Part shown: positions 35,084 to 47,606 of the stretch, one piece after another | How the letters are laid out: each line of letters starts with the position of its first letter | How positions within the stretch are numbered: the first letter of the stretch is position 1 | Assembly: GCA_028532985.1 (NCBI GenBank) | Contig: JANCIK010000004.1 | Span: 2,480,001 to 2,544,000 of the forward strand | Direction of reading: 5' to 3' | Length of the DNA stretch: 64,000 nucleotides | Source: Stropharia rugosoannulata | Lineage: Eukaryota > Basidiomycota > Agaricomycetes > Agaricales > Strophariaceae | Notes under the pieces: generated by a model | The model's input: only the letters and a program-made list of their open reading frames with translations | Databases searched by the model: none | What the model was told of the DNA's origin: nothing | Translations under genes and position numbers: made by a program

Positions 35084-37125
35084 ATGGCCACTTCAAACCC
35101 CACCCACTCTCAGCAGGGTGTTACGACAGTTCTCAAAGGCGCCAATGCCTCCTTCAAGGACAAGGTGCTCGAGCTGTCTTCAATACGATCTATCTTTAAC
35201 TAACTGAAGATCCTAGGGCAAACCTATGGAGCTGCGTTTGTCGAACATGGTTGCTGCAAAGGGTTAGCATTCCTGTCACTATTGTATTTCTTCTCTGAAA
35301 TAAAGCACAGCTATAAGCGATGCCGTGCGGACCTCATTAGGCCCTCGTGGTATGGATAAAATGGTGCTGTCTTTCCAAATGTCGTGTCGGTGCGCAGCGA
35401 CTAACATATCACCAGATCCAAACGTCAAAGGGTGAAGTAATCGTCACCAACGATGGTGCAACTATCTTGAAAAGCGTGCAAGCTCTTCATCCCGCCGCCA
35501 AGATGGTTAGTGCTTGCACATCTTAAGGAGACGATGTTATCTAAAACGTTTGATCTTGATTAGTTGGTCGACCTATCCGCCGCGCAAGATATCGAAGCAG
35601 GAGATGGTACAACGTCTGTAGTTGTTCTCGCGGGAAGTCTGCTGGGCGCAGCAGAGAAAATGCTGGAGAAAGGTATCCACCCTACCATCGTTGCCGAGTC
35701 CTTCCTCCGTGCTTCTACCAAAGCCGTCGAATATTTGACTGAAATGTCGACCCCGGTTGATCTCAATGACAAGGCGAGCCTTCTTCGTGCAGCAAGCACC
35801 TCTCTGAACTCCAAAGTACGCTGCCTATATTGATTATACCCTTCAAAATCATTTACGGCCCCTTTTAGATCGTCTCACAATATTCTTCGACGCTGGCGCC
35901 CATCGCTGTGGCTGCAGTCTCCCGTCTAGTGACACCAACGTCATCCAATGTCGATCTCAGAGACATTCGTGTTGTGAAAAAGATTGGCGGAACAATTGAG
36001 GATACAGAACTTGTGGAAGGCGTCGTGTTGAATCAAAACGTAGTCGTTGCTGGTGGAGGCCCCACAAGAATGGAAAAAGCCAAGATAGCGATAATTCAAT
36101 TCCAATTAAGCGCACCGAAGCCTGACGTGAGTCCATTTTACCAATACCAATTCGTTTTTAACCGTCTGTTTGCAGATGGATAATACGGTCGTCATAAACG
36201 ACTACCGACAAATGGACAAAGTCATCAAAGAAGGCCGTCAATACATACTTAACTTATGCAAAAAGATCAAGAAGGCTAATTGCAATGTTCTTCTAATTCA
36301 AAAGTCAATTTTGCGCGACGCCGTCGATGATTTGGCACTCAATTATTTGAAGCGCCTCAACATCCTTGCAGTCAAGGATGTTGAGCGTGATGAAATTGAA
36401 TTCCTCTCCAAAAGCCTGGGGTGCAAACCTGTCTCCGATATCGAAGCATTTACAGAGGACAAGCTTGGATACGCCGATTTGGTGGAGGAAACAAGTGATG
36501 ACGGTATCAAGGTTGTCCGCATCACTGGAATCAAAAATCGCGGTCGTACGGTCAGTATCCTTGCTACAGGAAGCAACAATCTGGTTGTCGATGAATGTGA
36601 GCGCAGTCTACACGATGCGCTTTGTGTCGTTAGGTGTTTGGTGAAGAAGAGGTAAGTTTTCTCAGAAGTTATTGCTCGAATAATTTCTCAGTGATCATGT
36701 CATCAGGGCCCTTATTGGTGGAGGTGGAGCACCAGAAATCCATGTTTCTCGCCTTCTTTCTCAGTATGCCAATTCACTCAAGGGAATGGAAGCATACTGT
36801 TTCCAGGCTTATGCTGATGCTCTTGAAGTCATTCCTACCACACTGGCAGAAAATGCTGGTTTGAATCCAATTGCTATCGTGACAGAACTGCGAAATCGTC
36901 ATGCTCTAGGAGACAGGAACGCTGGCATCAATGTCCGCAAGGTACGTTACAAGGTAGCTACGTTTTGTCTTAGGCTAATATTACCTTGTTACACAGGGAT
37001 TGATATCCAACATTCTTGAAGAAGAGGTAGTTCAACCACTCTTGGTCAGCACAAGCGCTATTGAACTTGCAACGGAAACCGTTTGCTTACTGCTAAAAAT
37101 TGATGACTATGTCCAAGCTCGATGA
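35084..37125 (+). CDS. CCT4: CCT4, delta subunit of the TRiC/CCT chaperonin
   Basis: CCT4 is one of eight subunits of the cytosolic ring chaperonin that folds actin, tubulin and other proteins. The ATG at 35084 gives [19 protein letters not shown]. Small exons then join FKDK to [33 protein letters not shown] and [11 protein letters not shown]. The ATPase motif GDGTTS is at about 35602. Delta-type signatures are [20 protein letters not shown] and [19 protein letters not shown] (about 36190-36305), and the C-terminal [20 protein letters not shown]. The stop is at 37125; length about 530 residues is normal. Eight or so short introns. The start codon lies only 118 bp downstream of the retrotransposon's target duplication, so its native promoter has been split. 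Confidence 0.95.
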
Positions 37126-37529
37126 TCCAGTTAACTTTTACTACTGGCTCCAGGACAGGGGTCGCATAGAGAAGTGTAGCTCTCGTAGTAATGTCAGACA
37201 GCATTCCTATTTTTGCCTCATACGTAATACGAAAGGTTCTTGTCCTGCCGGAAGGACATGATAAAGACATGCAATAAACTAAGGACATAGATAAAGGCAA
37301 GCGCACCCCATTGGATAAAGGAGTGTTACTTTCTCGTCAACTACTCCTTATGTATACCTCGTACACCGCCTAAGTACCGAAACAGTTTAGTTCTGCCGAA
37401 AAGGATTTCCCACGACAGCTACAGCGAAGATGTCACACGCCAAACAGACCGATATATTCCTGACCAATTCCTGACCACACCAGACACCCAACTTTTCCCA
37501 ACGGTAGAGTCGCCGTCGCGTGTAATCAA
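37126..37529. other. intergenic: CCT4 3' flank and chromodomain-gene promoter
   Basis: No gene recognised; minus-strand open frames at 37058-37306 and 37387-37788 have no recognisable product and the second overlaps the chromodomain exons. Confidence 0.4.
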
Positions 37530-39939
37530 ATGAGTGATTGCGGAGAAGCGGAATATGAAATAGGTGAGCAAAGATCGCATTATTATGTGGTAGATATGCG
37601 CTATATGCGCGTCTCGTTTGAACAGAGTCTGTCCTTGCTGCAAAGGTGGAGGCAGCTTCGCGGTCCAGAAAGCCCAAGCTGGTCTGGGTTAGTATTCTCT
37701 GTATAATATTATGCGGTAGTCTGATTATATGCACAGAAATACCTTGTTCGCGTAAGAATCTTTCGCGACATTTATTTCTTCCTAGCACTTATGTTTGATA
37801 TTTTGACCCTCACAAGTGGAAGGGCTATACACCCGACGATGATACGCAAGTGTTATATCTCGTATGTTTATGGGCTTTCAAACTCATATGAGCCGATTAG
37901 ATGGGAACCCACCGAGTCTTTCGTCGGATCTGAAGAGGTTATTGAAACGTTCTGGAAGCGTGCAAGTACTAGTGGACGAGACAGAGCAGACTTGTCACTT
38001 TTCCACGCTGGGGAACAATTCAGACCCATAGGACCTCCTCGTACGCCACATTGTTCTGGCTCTTGTTCTCGTCACTTACTTGAAATGCGTAGGCCATAAA
38101 CGTAGATCTGCAGGTGCTCATACGGACGAAGCAACGTCAGCTAAATCTCTACAAGAAAGTAGGCAGACGTCTTTGCAGGTCGATGTCAAGGCAGGACAGA
38201 AACGCCCACAATCCCCAGAAACATTAGTAAGTCCAGAAAGACTAGCTAAAAGGTCTCGCGACGAGGCGCCACAAGTGGCTGGTTCATCGTCGAAAGTGCA
38301 AAGCATCTACGGCACGAGATCGAAGGATCTAATCGAGTCTACATCCAATGCATCCCCTTCGAGGTCACGTAAACGCGTTGCGCCAGCGAATGTATCTGAA
38401 ATTGTCCCTGATTCGGACGTGGACAATGAAGAAAGTCAGCTACTCCCATTGCTCCCGCCCTCGACTTCGAAACGATCTATAACACGGGCCAAGACATCTC
38501 AACGGCAATCGTCCCCTATCGTGATTGAAGACACTTCGCCTCCGCCCAGTCAATTAACTAATCCAAAGCAACTTACAACTCCGAGCTCACCAAAAACTCC
38601 AGTGCATAGAGCACGCTTGGCCAATCCGCGTGTCAAAATGATAGTCGAACCTCAAGCTACACGAATGGTCGGCAGATTGTCTGCCAAAGCTCGGGCAGTG
38701 AGGGGTGCGGATGCAGAGCCATCTATAGGTGCTTCAGAGCATACATCAGGCCGCGCAACCCGGTCCAAACCTGGACCAGGACGCAACTCTTCCAATATTT
38801 CTCATGTGAGCAGCAAAAGCTCGCTTCTGACGGCGGAGAAGGGCGTCTTAAAAACGATCAAGAGAACTCGAGCTGTCAAGAAGAAAGCGGTTACAGAAAC
38901 AGGTTCTGAGACCATGGATGTTGACAACCCCGAAGTTGTATCCCCTCCATCCCCTGAAGAGCTATTAACTATGGCCGGTTTGAACTCTGAAGCTGTGGAT
39001 GCACTTCCTGATTTCGAAGATGACACGGCGGCTCAGGAGGATTTGGCAGTAGCGCCGGCTTCTCGGGGTGTATCTAACTTGAAACCCAATTCGAACATAC
39101 ACAAGGAAAGGTTCGTATAAGATATAAATTCGTTAAATACGTTTACTCATCCTTGACGCAGTATAGAGCTTGCTAAAAACAACTTATTCCCCCCGCAAAC
39201 ACCTTCCCAGCCCCTCCCTGGATCACAGAATTGGGGGGTTGCCACCATTTTTGGCCCTCTGTAAGTTGTCTTTCTGCTTGACTCTGTCTGACATAAATTA
39301 ACACTCTACAAGATCTCTTGGCTCACCTTCGCCTAAAATGACACAGTAAGCAGTCAAGCTACTGATTCACCGCTGACTCTGATAATGAAAAATAAATATG
39401 CAGAGTTACCGGCCCCCCTATCTTTCTCAAACTTGACTCCGATGTTTCAATCCCGACGTCTGTATCAAATGCGGATATTGTAACTCAATTCAATCAGCAC
39501 AAGTTATCGCAGCAATTGCCGGGAAAATTCTATGGGCCGGATGCTGCACTGTCTGTTCTTTCTGCCGTTCGGGCTACTGGCCAATCTTCATTAGTAGCTG
39601 TGGGAAATGATGCGTCTGCTGAACATAGGAATCAATTCGATTTATTCCGTAAACGACTGGAAGATGGAGGCATCGTACGTTTATTTCTTTGTTTCCAAGA
39701 TCAAACTTAATCATCCTAATCATCGACAGTTTGTTGCTATGGCTGGACTACAGATCCTCGTGTATTCCTCTACCACCAACTCTCTTCTCTCATCTCGTCT
39801 AAATATTCCGGCCAATATGCTGAACCTGCCCAACTATGTTTTTGTATCTCATGTCGACGTAGAAAATTACTCGGGCTTTGCTGATGCCGCTTCAAACGCC
39901 GACTCTAGGACATGGTCACAGTATATATCATCGTCGTAA
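37530..39939 (+). CDS. chromodomain protein with uncharacterised C-terminal domain
   Basis: The N-terminal exons are tiny and only make sense spliced: 37530-37563, 37626-37687, 37737-37751 (15 bases), 37817-37845, then 37901 onward. Joined they give a complete chromodomain: EAEYEIESVLAAKVEA, KPKLVWKYLVRWKGYTPDDD, TWEPTESFVGSEEVIETFWK. All three aromatic-cage residues of methyl-lysine readers are in place (Y of EYEIE, W and Y of RWKGY), so H3K9 or H3K27 methyl binding is likely. The fourth intron begins GCAAGT (GC-AG type). A long basic, Ser-rich linker follows (38100-39110). The C-terminal 170 residues (VTGPPIFLKLDSDVSIP ... YGPDAALSVLSAVRATG ... LVYSSTTNSLLSSRLNIP) look folded but are not a chromoshadow domain. 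A SPOC/PIN-like fold as in fission yeast Chp1 is possible but unproven. Confidence 0.82.
37846..37900 (+). other. GC-AG intron in the chromodomain
   Basis: The donor is AC|GCAAGT and the acceptor GATTAG|A. Only this choice joins YTPDDD to TWEP in frame; GT donors nearby do not. Confidence 0.75.
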
Positions 39940-40445
39940 ATATTTCCTATAGGTTGCTTTACTTTGATCTAAAAGCATAGCTCACATTCTTGCTGATTTT
40001 TAATTGACATTGATGCTTCTTGCTGTACTACAAGCTCTCAACTACTTCATGTCCATAGTTAGCATTTGTTTCTGCTACAGTAACGCTATAGTATATATAC
40101 CAGTGTTAAAGACTGTTGCATGATACGCCATAGTACATATGTTGCTAGCACAGATTTTGGGTGAATGTATGGCTTTTTTTATTTTGCCTCTCTTACTACT
40201 CTGTTACTCTTGCATATGTATAGATTGAAATTTAAGCGTCAAAACCAACGGCCTTTTAAGCAAGAATTAAGGTCTGTGAAGGCAGGTGCCAACCGCCATA
40301 TGCTGCACGTGCCAATCACATTACGCGACGCGTCTCGAATCATCAATGCATCATTGTTTGGAGCTCCCGCCTAATTCGCGACGCGCGCCTTTCAAATATC
40401 TCTGTCTTTACTCAGTCGCATTTCCAACCCCTTTCTGAAATAACA
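39940..40445. other. intergenic: chromodomain gene 3' flank and RAD54 promoter
   Basis: No gene supported. The open frame 40165-40374 lacks any recognisable feature and ends 72 bp before the RAD54 start. Confidence 0.4.
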
Positions 40446-43400
40446 ATGCTTCGGCGCACTCCAACAACTGCCGACGGCAAAGTCGTAGACCGATTGCAGG
40501 AGAGCAGTCGAATAAACAAACCTTTTAAACCGCCCACGCTCGTTCATGCAAAGACTGCCCCACCTTTGCGCAAAAGGAAACGCATTTCCTATAAGGAGCA
40601 GGGATCCGATGGATCCAACTCAGAAACGGAGCGCGCAAAGAAGAAGCAGAAGAAGTCAATGGACAAGGATGGTGTATGGCATAACGAAGAAGAGCTGCTC
40701 GCTGCCATTCCAAAATTCCCTGTGTATTCAGTGAAGCCGCTTAGTCAACTAGCCTCAAGGCGATTCTCTTTGCCAAGTATGCGAGGTAAAGATGGAACAC
40801 AAGTCGTCCTTCTTCCGACGAATGCGTCTCTTGGTGTTCGGCCACCCACGAAAGTTATTCCGCGTCCCCTGCATGACCCCATGGAAGATCACGCCATTGT
40901 GTTGTATGATCCAACCATCGATGATCGAGAAACTGACGAAGAGAGAAAGGAAAGAGAAAAGGAGGAAGCCAAGCAAAGGGAAGCAAAAGAAGCACGAGAG
41001 AAAGCGAAGGGTTTATACAACCCTCACAAAAGTCTGAAGGTAATGTTAGGAGAAGGAGGAGACAAGGCCAAAATTCCCAAAGTCCCTGTGGTTATCGACC
41101 CTCGCTTGAGCAAGGTCCTCCGTCCACATCAGGTCGAAGGAGTCAAGGTGAATGTTTTCTCTCTTTGGTACAATTTGGTGCTTATGATTCGTTCTATAGT
41201 TCTTGTACAAATGTACTACAGGTATGATTGTCGAAAATCAATATGGCTGTATTATGGCAGATGAAATGGGACTGGGAAAGACTCTTCAATGCATCGCTTT
41301 AATGTGGACCTTATTGAAGCAATCCCCGCGGTCGGGGAGGCCAACTATTGAGAAATGTATTATTGCATGCCCTTCAAGTCTCGTAAAGAACTGGGCAAAC
41401 GAGCTGGGTAAATAACAGTCTTGGATTATAAATATATACACCACTCACCTGCGTTACACTATTGTTATAGTTAAATGGCTTGGACCTGGTGCAATAACTC
41501 CTCTCGCTGTCGACGGAAAGGGTACAAAGGCGCATCTTCTCGAAGCTGTCGCTCGTTGGGTAGCCGCTCGCGGTCGCAATGTGACTCAACCTGGTACGGA
41601 CGTCTAATGATAATTCTAATAGCTAAATCTCAATCCGCTCTACTAGTCATGATAGTGTCATACGAGACACTGCGCACATTGACCGCGTACTTGACTAATT
41701 GTGAAATCGGGCTACTTCTCTGCGATGAAGGCCATCGATTAAAAAACTCAGGTAAACATATTCCTTGTGCTCAGTGCAGTCGAATTGACTACAATTCTGT
41801 TGCAGACTCATTGACGTTCCAAGCATTGCATGGTCTAAGAGTCTCGCGTAGAGTCATTCTGACAGGAACCCCAATACAAGTAAACGAGTAATGAGTCAAT
41901 TTGGATAGAGTTACTGATAAAATTTTAGAATGATCTTTCCGAATATTTCTCCCTTCTGAATTTTGCCAATCCAAATTACTTGGGAAGTAAAAATGACTTC
42001 AGGAAGAATTTCGAAAATGTCATCATTCGAGGACGTGACTCTCTTGCCAGCGACCACATCAAATCCGAATCTGAAAAGAAACTGAAAGAACTAGGGGCAC
42101 TTGTCACGAAGTTCATTATCCGCAGAACGAATGATTTGCTGTCTAAATACCGTATGTCTCTTATTATAATTGTCGTATCGTGTTTAAAACTTTCCCCCCC
42201 CCCCTTTTTCTTTTTCTTTTGTTAGTGCCTGTTAAATATGAGCAGGTCGTATTCTGTGGATTATCCGACTTCCAGTTGGCACTGTACCGTCATTTTATTA
42301 CTTCACCTGAAATCAAGGCCTTGCTCAGAGGGCAAGACTCGCAACCCCTCAAGGCCATAAATATTTTAAAGAAGCTCTGCAACCACCCTGAACTCCTGAA
42401 CCTACCAGATGACCTAAGAGGTAGTGAGTCCTTGATTCCTGACGGTTTCTCAGGTGCAGGGGCAAGTGTGAGGGATAAAGGTCGGAACCACACAGTTCGG
42501 TGCGACTGGGGAGGCAAATTTGTTGTTTTGGATCGGTGAGCTCAATCAGTCTGGACCATAATAATGACATGCTTACCCCTAAATAGATTTTTGCACCATA
42601 TTCATACGCAAACGGATGACAAGATTGTTCTGATCAGCAACTATACACAGACGCTTGACCTCTTTGAGAAACTATGTCGCAGTAAAAAGTACGTTTGGTT
42701 TGTCTTCAATTGGACCGAAGACTTACTTGTGTAAGGTATGGGTTCTTCCGGCTGGATGGTACGATGACTATCAACAAACGGCAGAAACTTGTCGACCAAT
42801 TCAACGACCCTAATGGAAAGGAGTTTATTTTCCTTCTCAGCAGTAAAGCAGGAGGATGCGGCATAAACCTCATTGGTGCAAACCGCCTTATTTTGTTTGA
42901 CCCCGGTAAAGTCGATAAACTTGATTTTTAAACATGCTCTAACCCCTAGATTTCTTTAGACTGGAATCCAGCCGCAGACCAGCAAGCATTAGCTCGTGTA
43001 TGGCGTGACGGACAAAAGAAAGAATGTATGTATATCTCTCGCAAGCTATTATTGCCTGTTGATTAAACTTGCATCAGGTTTCGTGTATCGGTTCATTTCT
43101 ACCGGTACCATTGAAGAGAAAATATTCCAACGACAAGCTAACAAGCAGGCTCTTTCTTCGGCCGTTGTCGACGAGAAGGAGGATACCGAACGACATTTCT
43201 CCATCGATGCGCTACGACAACTCTTCGCATTCAACCAAGAGACTATTTGCGATACTCATGACACCTTCAAATGCAAACGATGTAAGGATGGTAGGCAGAT
43301 GGTCAAGGCCCCTGCACTCCTCTACGGCGATGCAAGCACGTACGTCAACCATGTATATTGCTTTCCTCTTGGTTATTTATTCATATTCTACTCAGATGGA

Positions 43401-43504
43401 ACCATTTTACAAATGCTGAACTGAAAAATAACCATGACGACCTACTCCGCGCTGAGTGCGGATTACCAGAGGTATCATTTGCATTCCAGTATATCAGCCA
43501 TTAA
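40446..43504 (+). CDS. RAD54: RAD54, SNF2-family DNA translocase of homologous recombination
   Basis: RAD54 works with RAD51 in strand invasion and chromatin remodelling during double-strand-break repair. The ATG at 40446 starts a basic N-terminus. The helicase core has [18 protein letters not shown], motif [21 protein letters not shown] (about 41255), motif [15 protein letters not shown] (about 41710), motif [22 protein letters not shown] (about 41865), and in the second lobe [34 protein letters not shown] and [19 protein letters not shown] (about 42745-43020). The C-terminal [15 protein letters not shown] is the zinc-binding signature of RAD54 itself rather than RDH54. It ends FAFQYISH at 43504. 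About a dozen short introns, one with a C12 run in its acceptor tract (about 42193-42205). It is convergent with the GYF gene. Confidence 0.95.
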
Positions 43505-43669
43505 CGCGAGTAAGGATTGGGACGGATTTTAACACAACACTGCTGCATCCGACTATTAGATATTTGGAAAGGGACATTGTAATATACAACTTGCTTGCTG
43601 GGTATGAGGATAGTACATAGCAAACTGGACAGATAATAAATACAACAACGACACGAACTAAGTTGTACA

Positions 43670-44887
43670 TTATTGCACTACGTCGTTCCAGTCCCCCCAT
43701 TCGTTTCCTATCTGGCGAACTTTCACTTTTTCGCCAGCCGGGCCGAAATATGAGGCATTGAACCATGATTTGATTTCGTCTTCTCCAAACGGTCCGAAAA
43801 CCTCTTCAGTCTGACCGGCTTCTGGAGAACTCCATTTATACTCGTACTTGATGTCCGCAGAGGGTGGCACCCAGTTTTCTTCCTCTGTTGCAGAAGCACG
43901 GATACTGCGCACCAATTCTTCATAGGTTTTGTTGTACACGTCTGTGTCGCCTAGAGACATTAGATTCGATGCCAGATGTGTGATAGTTTCGATGTCTGTT
44001 GGAGCAGCTTTGGTGCTTTGTGATTTATCCACATCCATAGCGTCGGTGCCCTTTTGTTTTGACCTGTAGAAAAGAGTATGAGTAGATGTAGAGGGATCGT
44101 TAAATGGACCCTACCTCTTAACAGAAGTCTTTCTGGATTTAGCGCCCAGACGCTGTAAGGCCTCCAGTATTGATTCCCCTTTTTTGAGAAGCGGAAGGAG
44201 CTGCTTCTCCCAGGCAACTTTGCCGCCGCTCGTCTTGAGCTCCTCCTCCTCCGCGAACATGCGCTCCTTCTGCTTCTTCTCCTGCTCGCGCTTGCGCCGG
44301 CGGGCAAGCTTAATCTCCCGCTCGTCCAGGCCCTCCATCCACTTGTCGTGCATCCCATGTGGATCGATCGTGCGCACATAGCTGCCGTCCTCCGTGAACT
44401 TACCCTCCTCCATCTCCTCACGCATATTGAACGACGACAGCTCGTAGCCCATCCCCGCCTTCTTCTTCCGCTCCGCATCGTCCTCGTCCTCTGGCTCTTC
44501 GTCGGAGCCAGAGCCGCTCTCCTCCGACTCGTTCTCGAACTCTTGTCCCTCAATGTCCGCCAGGCGCATGTATTTCTCCTCTTTCTTGAGCGACTCCTCC
44601 TTCTCCTCAGTGCCCGCAGCGAACATGTCGTCAATGTCATCATCATCTGCTTTCCGCCGGCTGGGGACGACTCCCTCGCCGTCGTCTGTCGAGTCCGATT
44701 CGTAGCCCTCGTTCTTTACTTGGCCCTTGCGCGACGAGCTCTCAAGCGCGGAGTCTACTTGGTCGGCAAAGTATGCAGGGTCCTCGGTGGGTTCAACAAA
44801 TCGTGTCTTCTTTGAGGCATGATTGCCAGAGGTAGATGGCTCAGTACTTTGCGTTGCTGCGCGCTTCTTGCCCCTGCGAGAACTCAT
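43670..44887 (-). CDS. CD2BP2/LIN1/Snu40 GYF-domain splicing factor
   Basis: Start ATG at 44887 (MSSRRGKKRAATQ). The protein (about 385 residues) is highly charged with acidic runs in the middle, as in the U5 snRNP-associated protein CD2BP2 (Lin1/Snu40 in yeast). Conserved points are EEMEEGKFTEDGSYVRT and HDKWMEGLDEREIKLARRR. After one intron near 44060-44113, a C-terminal GYF domain follows (YEYKWSSPEAGQTEEVFGPF, then WFNASYFG). The canonical GYF glycine appears as FGPFG...SYFG. It should act in U5 snRNP assembly in the nucleus. Convergent with RAD54. Confidence 0.9.
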
Positions 44888-45482
44888 CGTGATCGTAAGT
44901 AAAGATAGGTAGACCTAGACAAGTGGCTTGCCGGGCCGTATCAGTGAAGATGTTGGTGGGAAGTTTGAACATCAAATGTCATGTAAGTAAGTAAGTACGT
45001 AAGTACGCATGCTCATAGATGTTCAAACGATCATTCATCAAACACCAGGTTCATATAAACAATGGCATTTAATCATAATAGATGTAAGGAATGTCTATAA
45101 GCATTATAAAAATCCAGGAATAAAATATGGCAGCCGTAGAAATAGAATATTCCAGTGAACAGAAGTAAATACGATCTAAGCATGAGATGAGAATGCACAA
45201 AATCCAAGTAGGTGATAACAGTTTTGAGTGGGGAGGGGGAGTTAGAAAAAGATGTAAACCAGGCCCTGGGGGCAAGTAAGAAATCGAAGGAAACAAAGTG
45301 CGTAGGGGAAAAAGTGAGATTCATCCAGTATGAAAGTCCCAGAAGTGAGCAGATAATGTCAAGTGAAAATGATTTTTTTGGTTATACGGAAAGAGAAAAA
45401 GAACTGAAGGCACTGTGCAGGTCTGCGCCTATACTGGCGAGATCCTACTTTTATGCATACGCGTCAAGTTTAGGTAGTCCTT
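44888..45482. other. intergenic: GYF-gene promoter and bestrophin 3' flank
   Basis: No gene supported. A (TAAG)n-like tract with TACG variants lies at about 44984-45010. Open frames at 45069-45324 (minus) and 45212-45517 (plus) have no recognisable product. Confidence 0.4.
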
Positions 45483-47606
45483 TCAGAACTGACCCAAACT
45501 TATCTGCATTGCAATAGGGCCTCTCGCGATCCATTCGGCTGGTGTAATGCGGGTTTCTGTATCGTTTACGAAGAGCAGATTATTTTCTGCGACAAATGCC
45601 CAGCCCTCAGGATCAGGAGGAGGAGCAGATGTCACCGCCCGTAACTCATTACCTATCAGATTGGACATTAGCAACATAAAGGTGAAAATGTACACGGGAC
45701 TGACGAATGATATTATGAGTAAAGTGGTCCAAATTGAGATCGTTTTTATCGTAACCGAATGGGTCTAGATAACGTGTTAGTGAGCCTTGAATTTTAGCAG
45801 CATCGCAAAAGCAACTCACTTTCGATCTCCTCCCCGGCCACAAGAAATCCGAAGAAAATGAAACTCTGACGAAAAGTTAGTTTTACGTAACCCTGAGACT
45901 GGAGAGTTCTCACTAGTAAAATCGTACTAGGAATTGTGACCCATCTCAAGGCCGTGTAAATTTGGAACGGCTGAAATAACATATATAAAGGAATGAATAG
46001 ACAAATAAGCAAATCAGCGCACCAGAGCAAGACAGTACACAACAGTCACAACCCACAAGTGAACAGAATACCTATCGTAGTAAATGTTATTCATGAAGCA
46101 ACTAAAGGATAATTGTAACAACTTACGAAAAGGGGATTGGAGATGTTAAGATGCGTTCGAGTCCAGTCAAACTATCGACGAGTTGATTTAAAGAGGCAAG
46201 GAGTGTGTCTATATCAAGATGTCAGTTAAAAACATCTACTTTAGCAGTTTATTAACGCACTAATAGTTGGAACGTCGCATACTTTGCGATTTTGTAATTT
46301 TGCGATATATGAACTCTACAAAGAAGAGTTAGTCCAGGCAGAGTTCGCGTTTTTTTGAAAAGAACCGACCAAATAAAGTGACAACTCCAGTGGCAAGTTA
46401 TGGGAGATAGCTTCATTTCTCAACTTGGCACGCAGGCGTGCAGCTTTCTTCCCTTTTATATCACGTCCTCTTCTTGTCATATAGTGGACGAGAAGCGAGA
46501 AAGGGAATATGTCGAAAAATGCAAACTTAGGCGGTAATTTGGCAGGTAGAAGATATGTCTCATCCTGCCGTGCCAAAATCAAGCGATCTTTCTCCTTTCT
46601 GCCCCCGAGCACGGTGGAGTGTGCGGAGGTCGGACTCATAGGCGGCGGTAGAGGACTGTTAGGTCCAGGAGCACCTATTGAAACCGGAGGAGGAAGGCCG
46701 CGCGGAGGCGCGCGATGATGGAGAGAAGAAACAGGAGGAGACGCTATTGAAACGCTACGTTGCCTGCCTGGAGAGACAGGACTACTGGGGTTTTGCACTT
46801 GCGACATGGCAGCCGTGAAAGATTGTCGCGTAGCCGACGGCGAAGGAGGAGACTCCGGGGGGTCAGGAATCAGGGGATTATCCTCCGGATACGCGTGCAA
46901 ATCTGACATAGACGGTCGCCCCGCAGGAAGAGCGTAAGCAGGGAGAAATTTGACAAGGAAATAAAGGTCGCTAGGAGCACACCATAATAAGCAAAAAAAA
47001 ACAAAAAAAACAAAAAAAACAAAAAAAAAAACTTAAGTTGTGGACTTGTGTACTTGCCTGTAGTAAATACCATCTTCTCCGCGAAGATAATGTTTGATTG
47101 CTACAGAGAAAGCTTCGATAAGATTGACCGCCGATTTTTTCTCTACGAGGCTCCGTGCTTTAGCCTCTTCCATACTTTGCCCTTCCAGCGGGTTATTGTC
47201 TATACGCCATGAGAAATGCAGATAAGCTCCGTTGACTTCCAGAACGTACTTGGGACATGGAACCAGATTGTGCGAGCCATAGTCCTGCTGGCCAGGATTA
47301 TCTGTGACCAGAGGCGTCTTCCTTCATTATAACGCTCAAAGGACGACGTTGTGCGATAAGATATAATGAAACCAAGCACTGTACCAATGCTGATAATATG
47401 ATCAGATTCCTGCATGTAGTATAGGATTTACAGCCTACACTGTCAGCAGCGTCGGCTGTATAGATAAGTCATGGCCTTGTTCGTTGAGCACCGTGATCAA
47501 AGTAGACCAAGCAGCGTAGAACAAGAGGATGTGCCAGCACCGAAATAGCGCCGTCGCTAGGATGGCATTAATGAAAGAAGCGCCGGGGCGTTCACGAGGC
47601 GCAAAG
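45483..47606 (-). CDS. bestrophin-like (UPF0187) anion channel
   Basis: A multi-exon membrane protein. The N-terminal exon begins FAPRERPGASFINAILATAL (47606 downward) with a membrane helix. The family hallmark ISYRTTSSFERYNEGRRLWSQI follows (about 47375-47310). Next come EAKARSLVEKKSAVNLIEAF, HYLRGEDGIYYSDLYFLVKFLPAYALPAG, a long Pro/Ser loop (46900-46600), and further helices. Near the C-terminus LSFIFFGFLVAGEEIENPFGYDKNDLNLDHF (about 45870-45740) is typical of bestrophins. The stop is at 45483. The initiating Met is not resolved. An ATG at about 47813 spliced from within CAGTATCC would give MTVHFAPRERP, but the intron would be about 200 bases and I am not sure of it. Intron 46971-47057 is GC-AG type. 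Confidence 0.85.
46971..47057 (-). other. GC-AG intron with (T8G)n tract in the bestrophin-like gene
   Basis: On the coding strand the donor is ACAG|GCAAGT and the acceptor CTCCTAG|C. This joins GEDGIYY-S to DLYFLVKF in frame (phase 2). The plus strand shows runs of eight to eleven A separated by single C at about 46983-47031, which is the polypyrimidine-like interior of this intron. Confidence 0.75.

Noticed and set aside
40165..40374. 69-residue ORF upstream of RAD54
   Set aside because: No recognisable domain, no good start context, and it lies in the expected RAD54 promoter.
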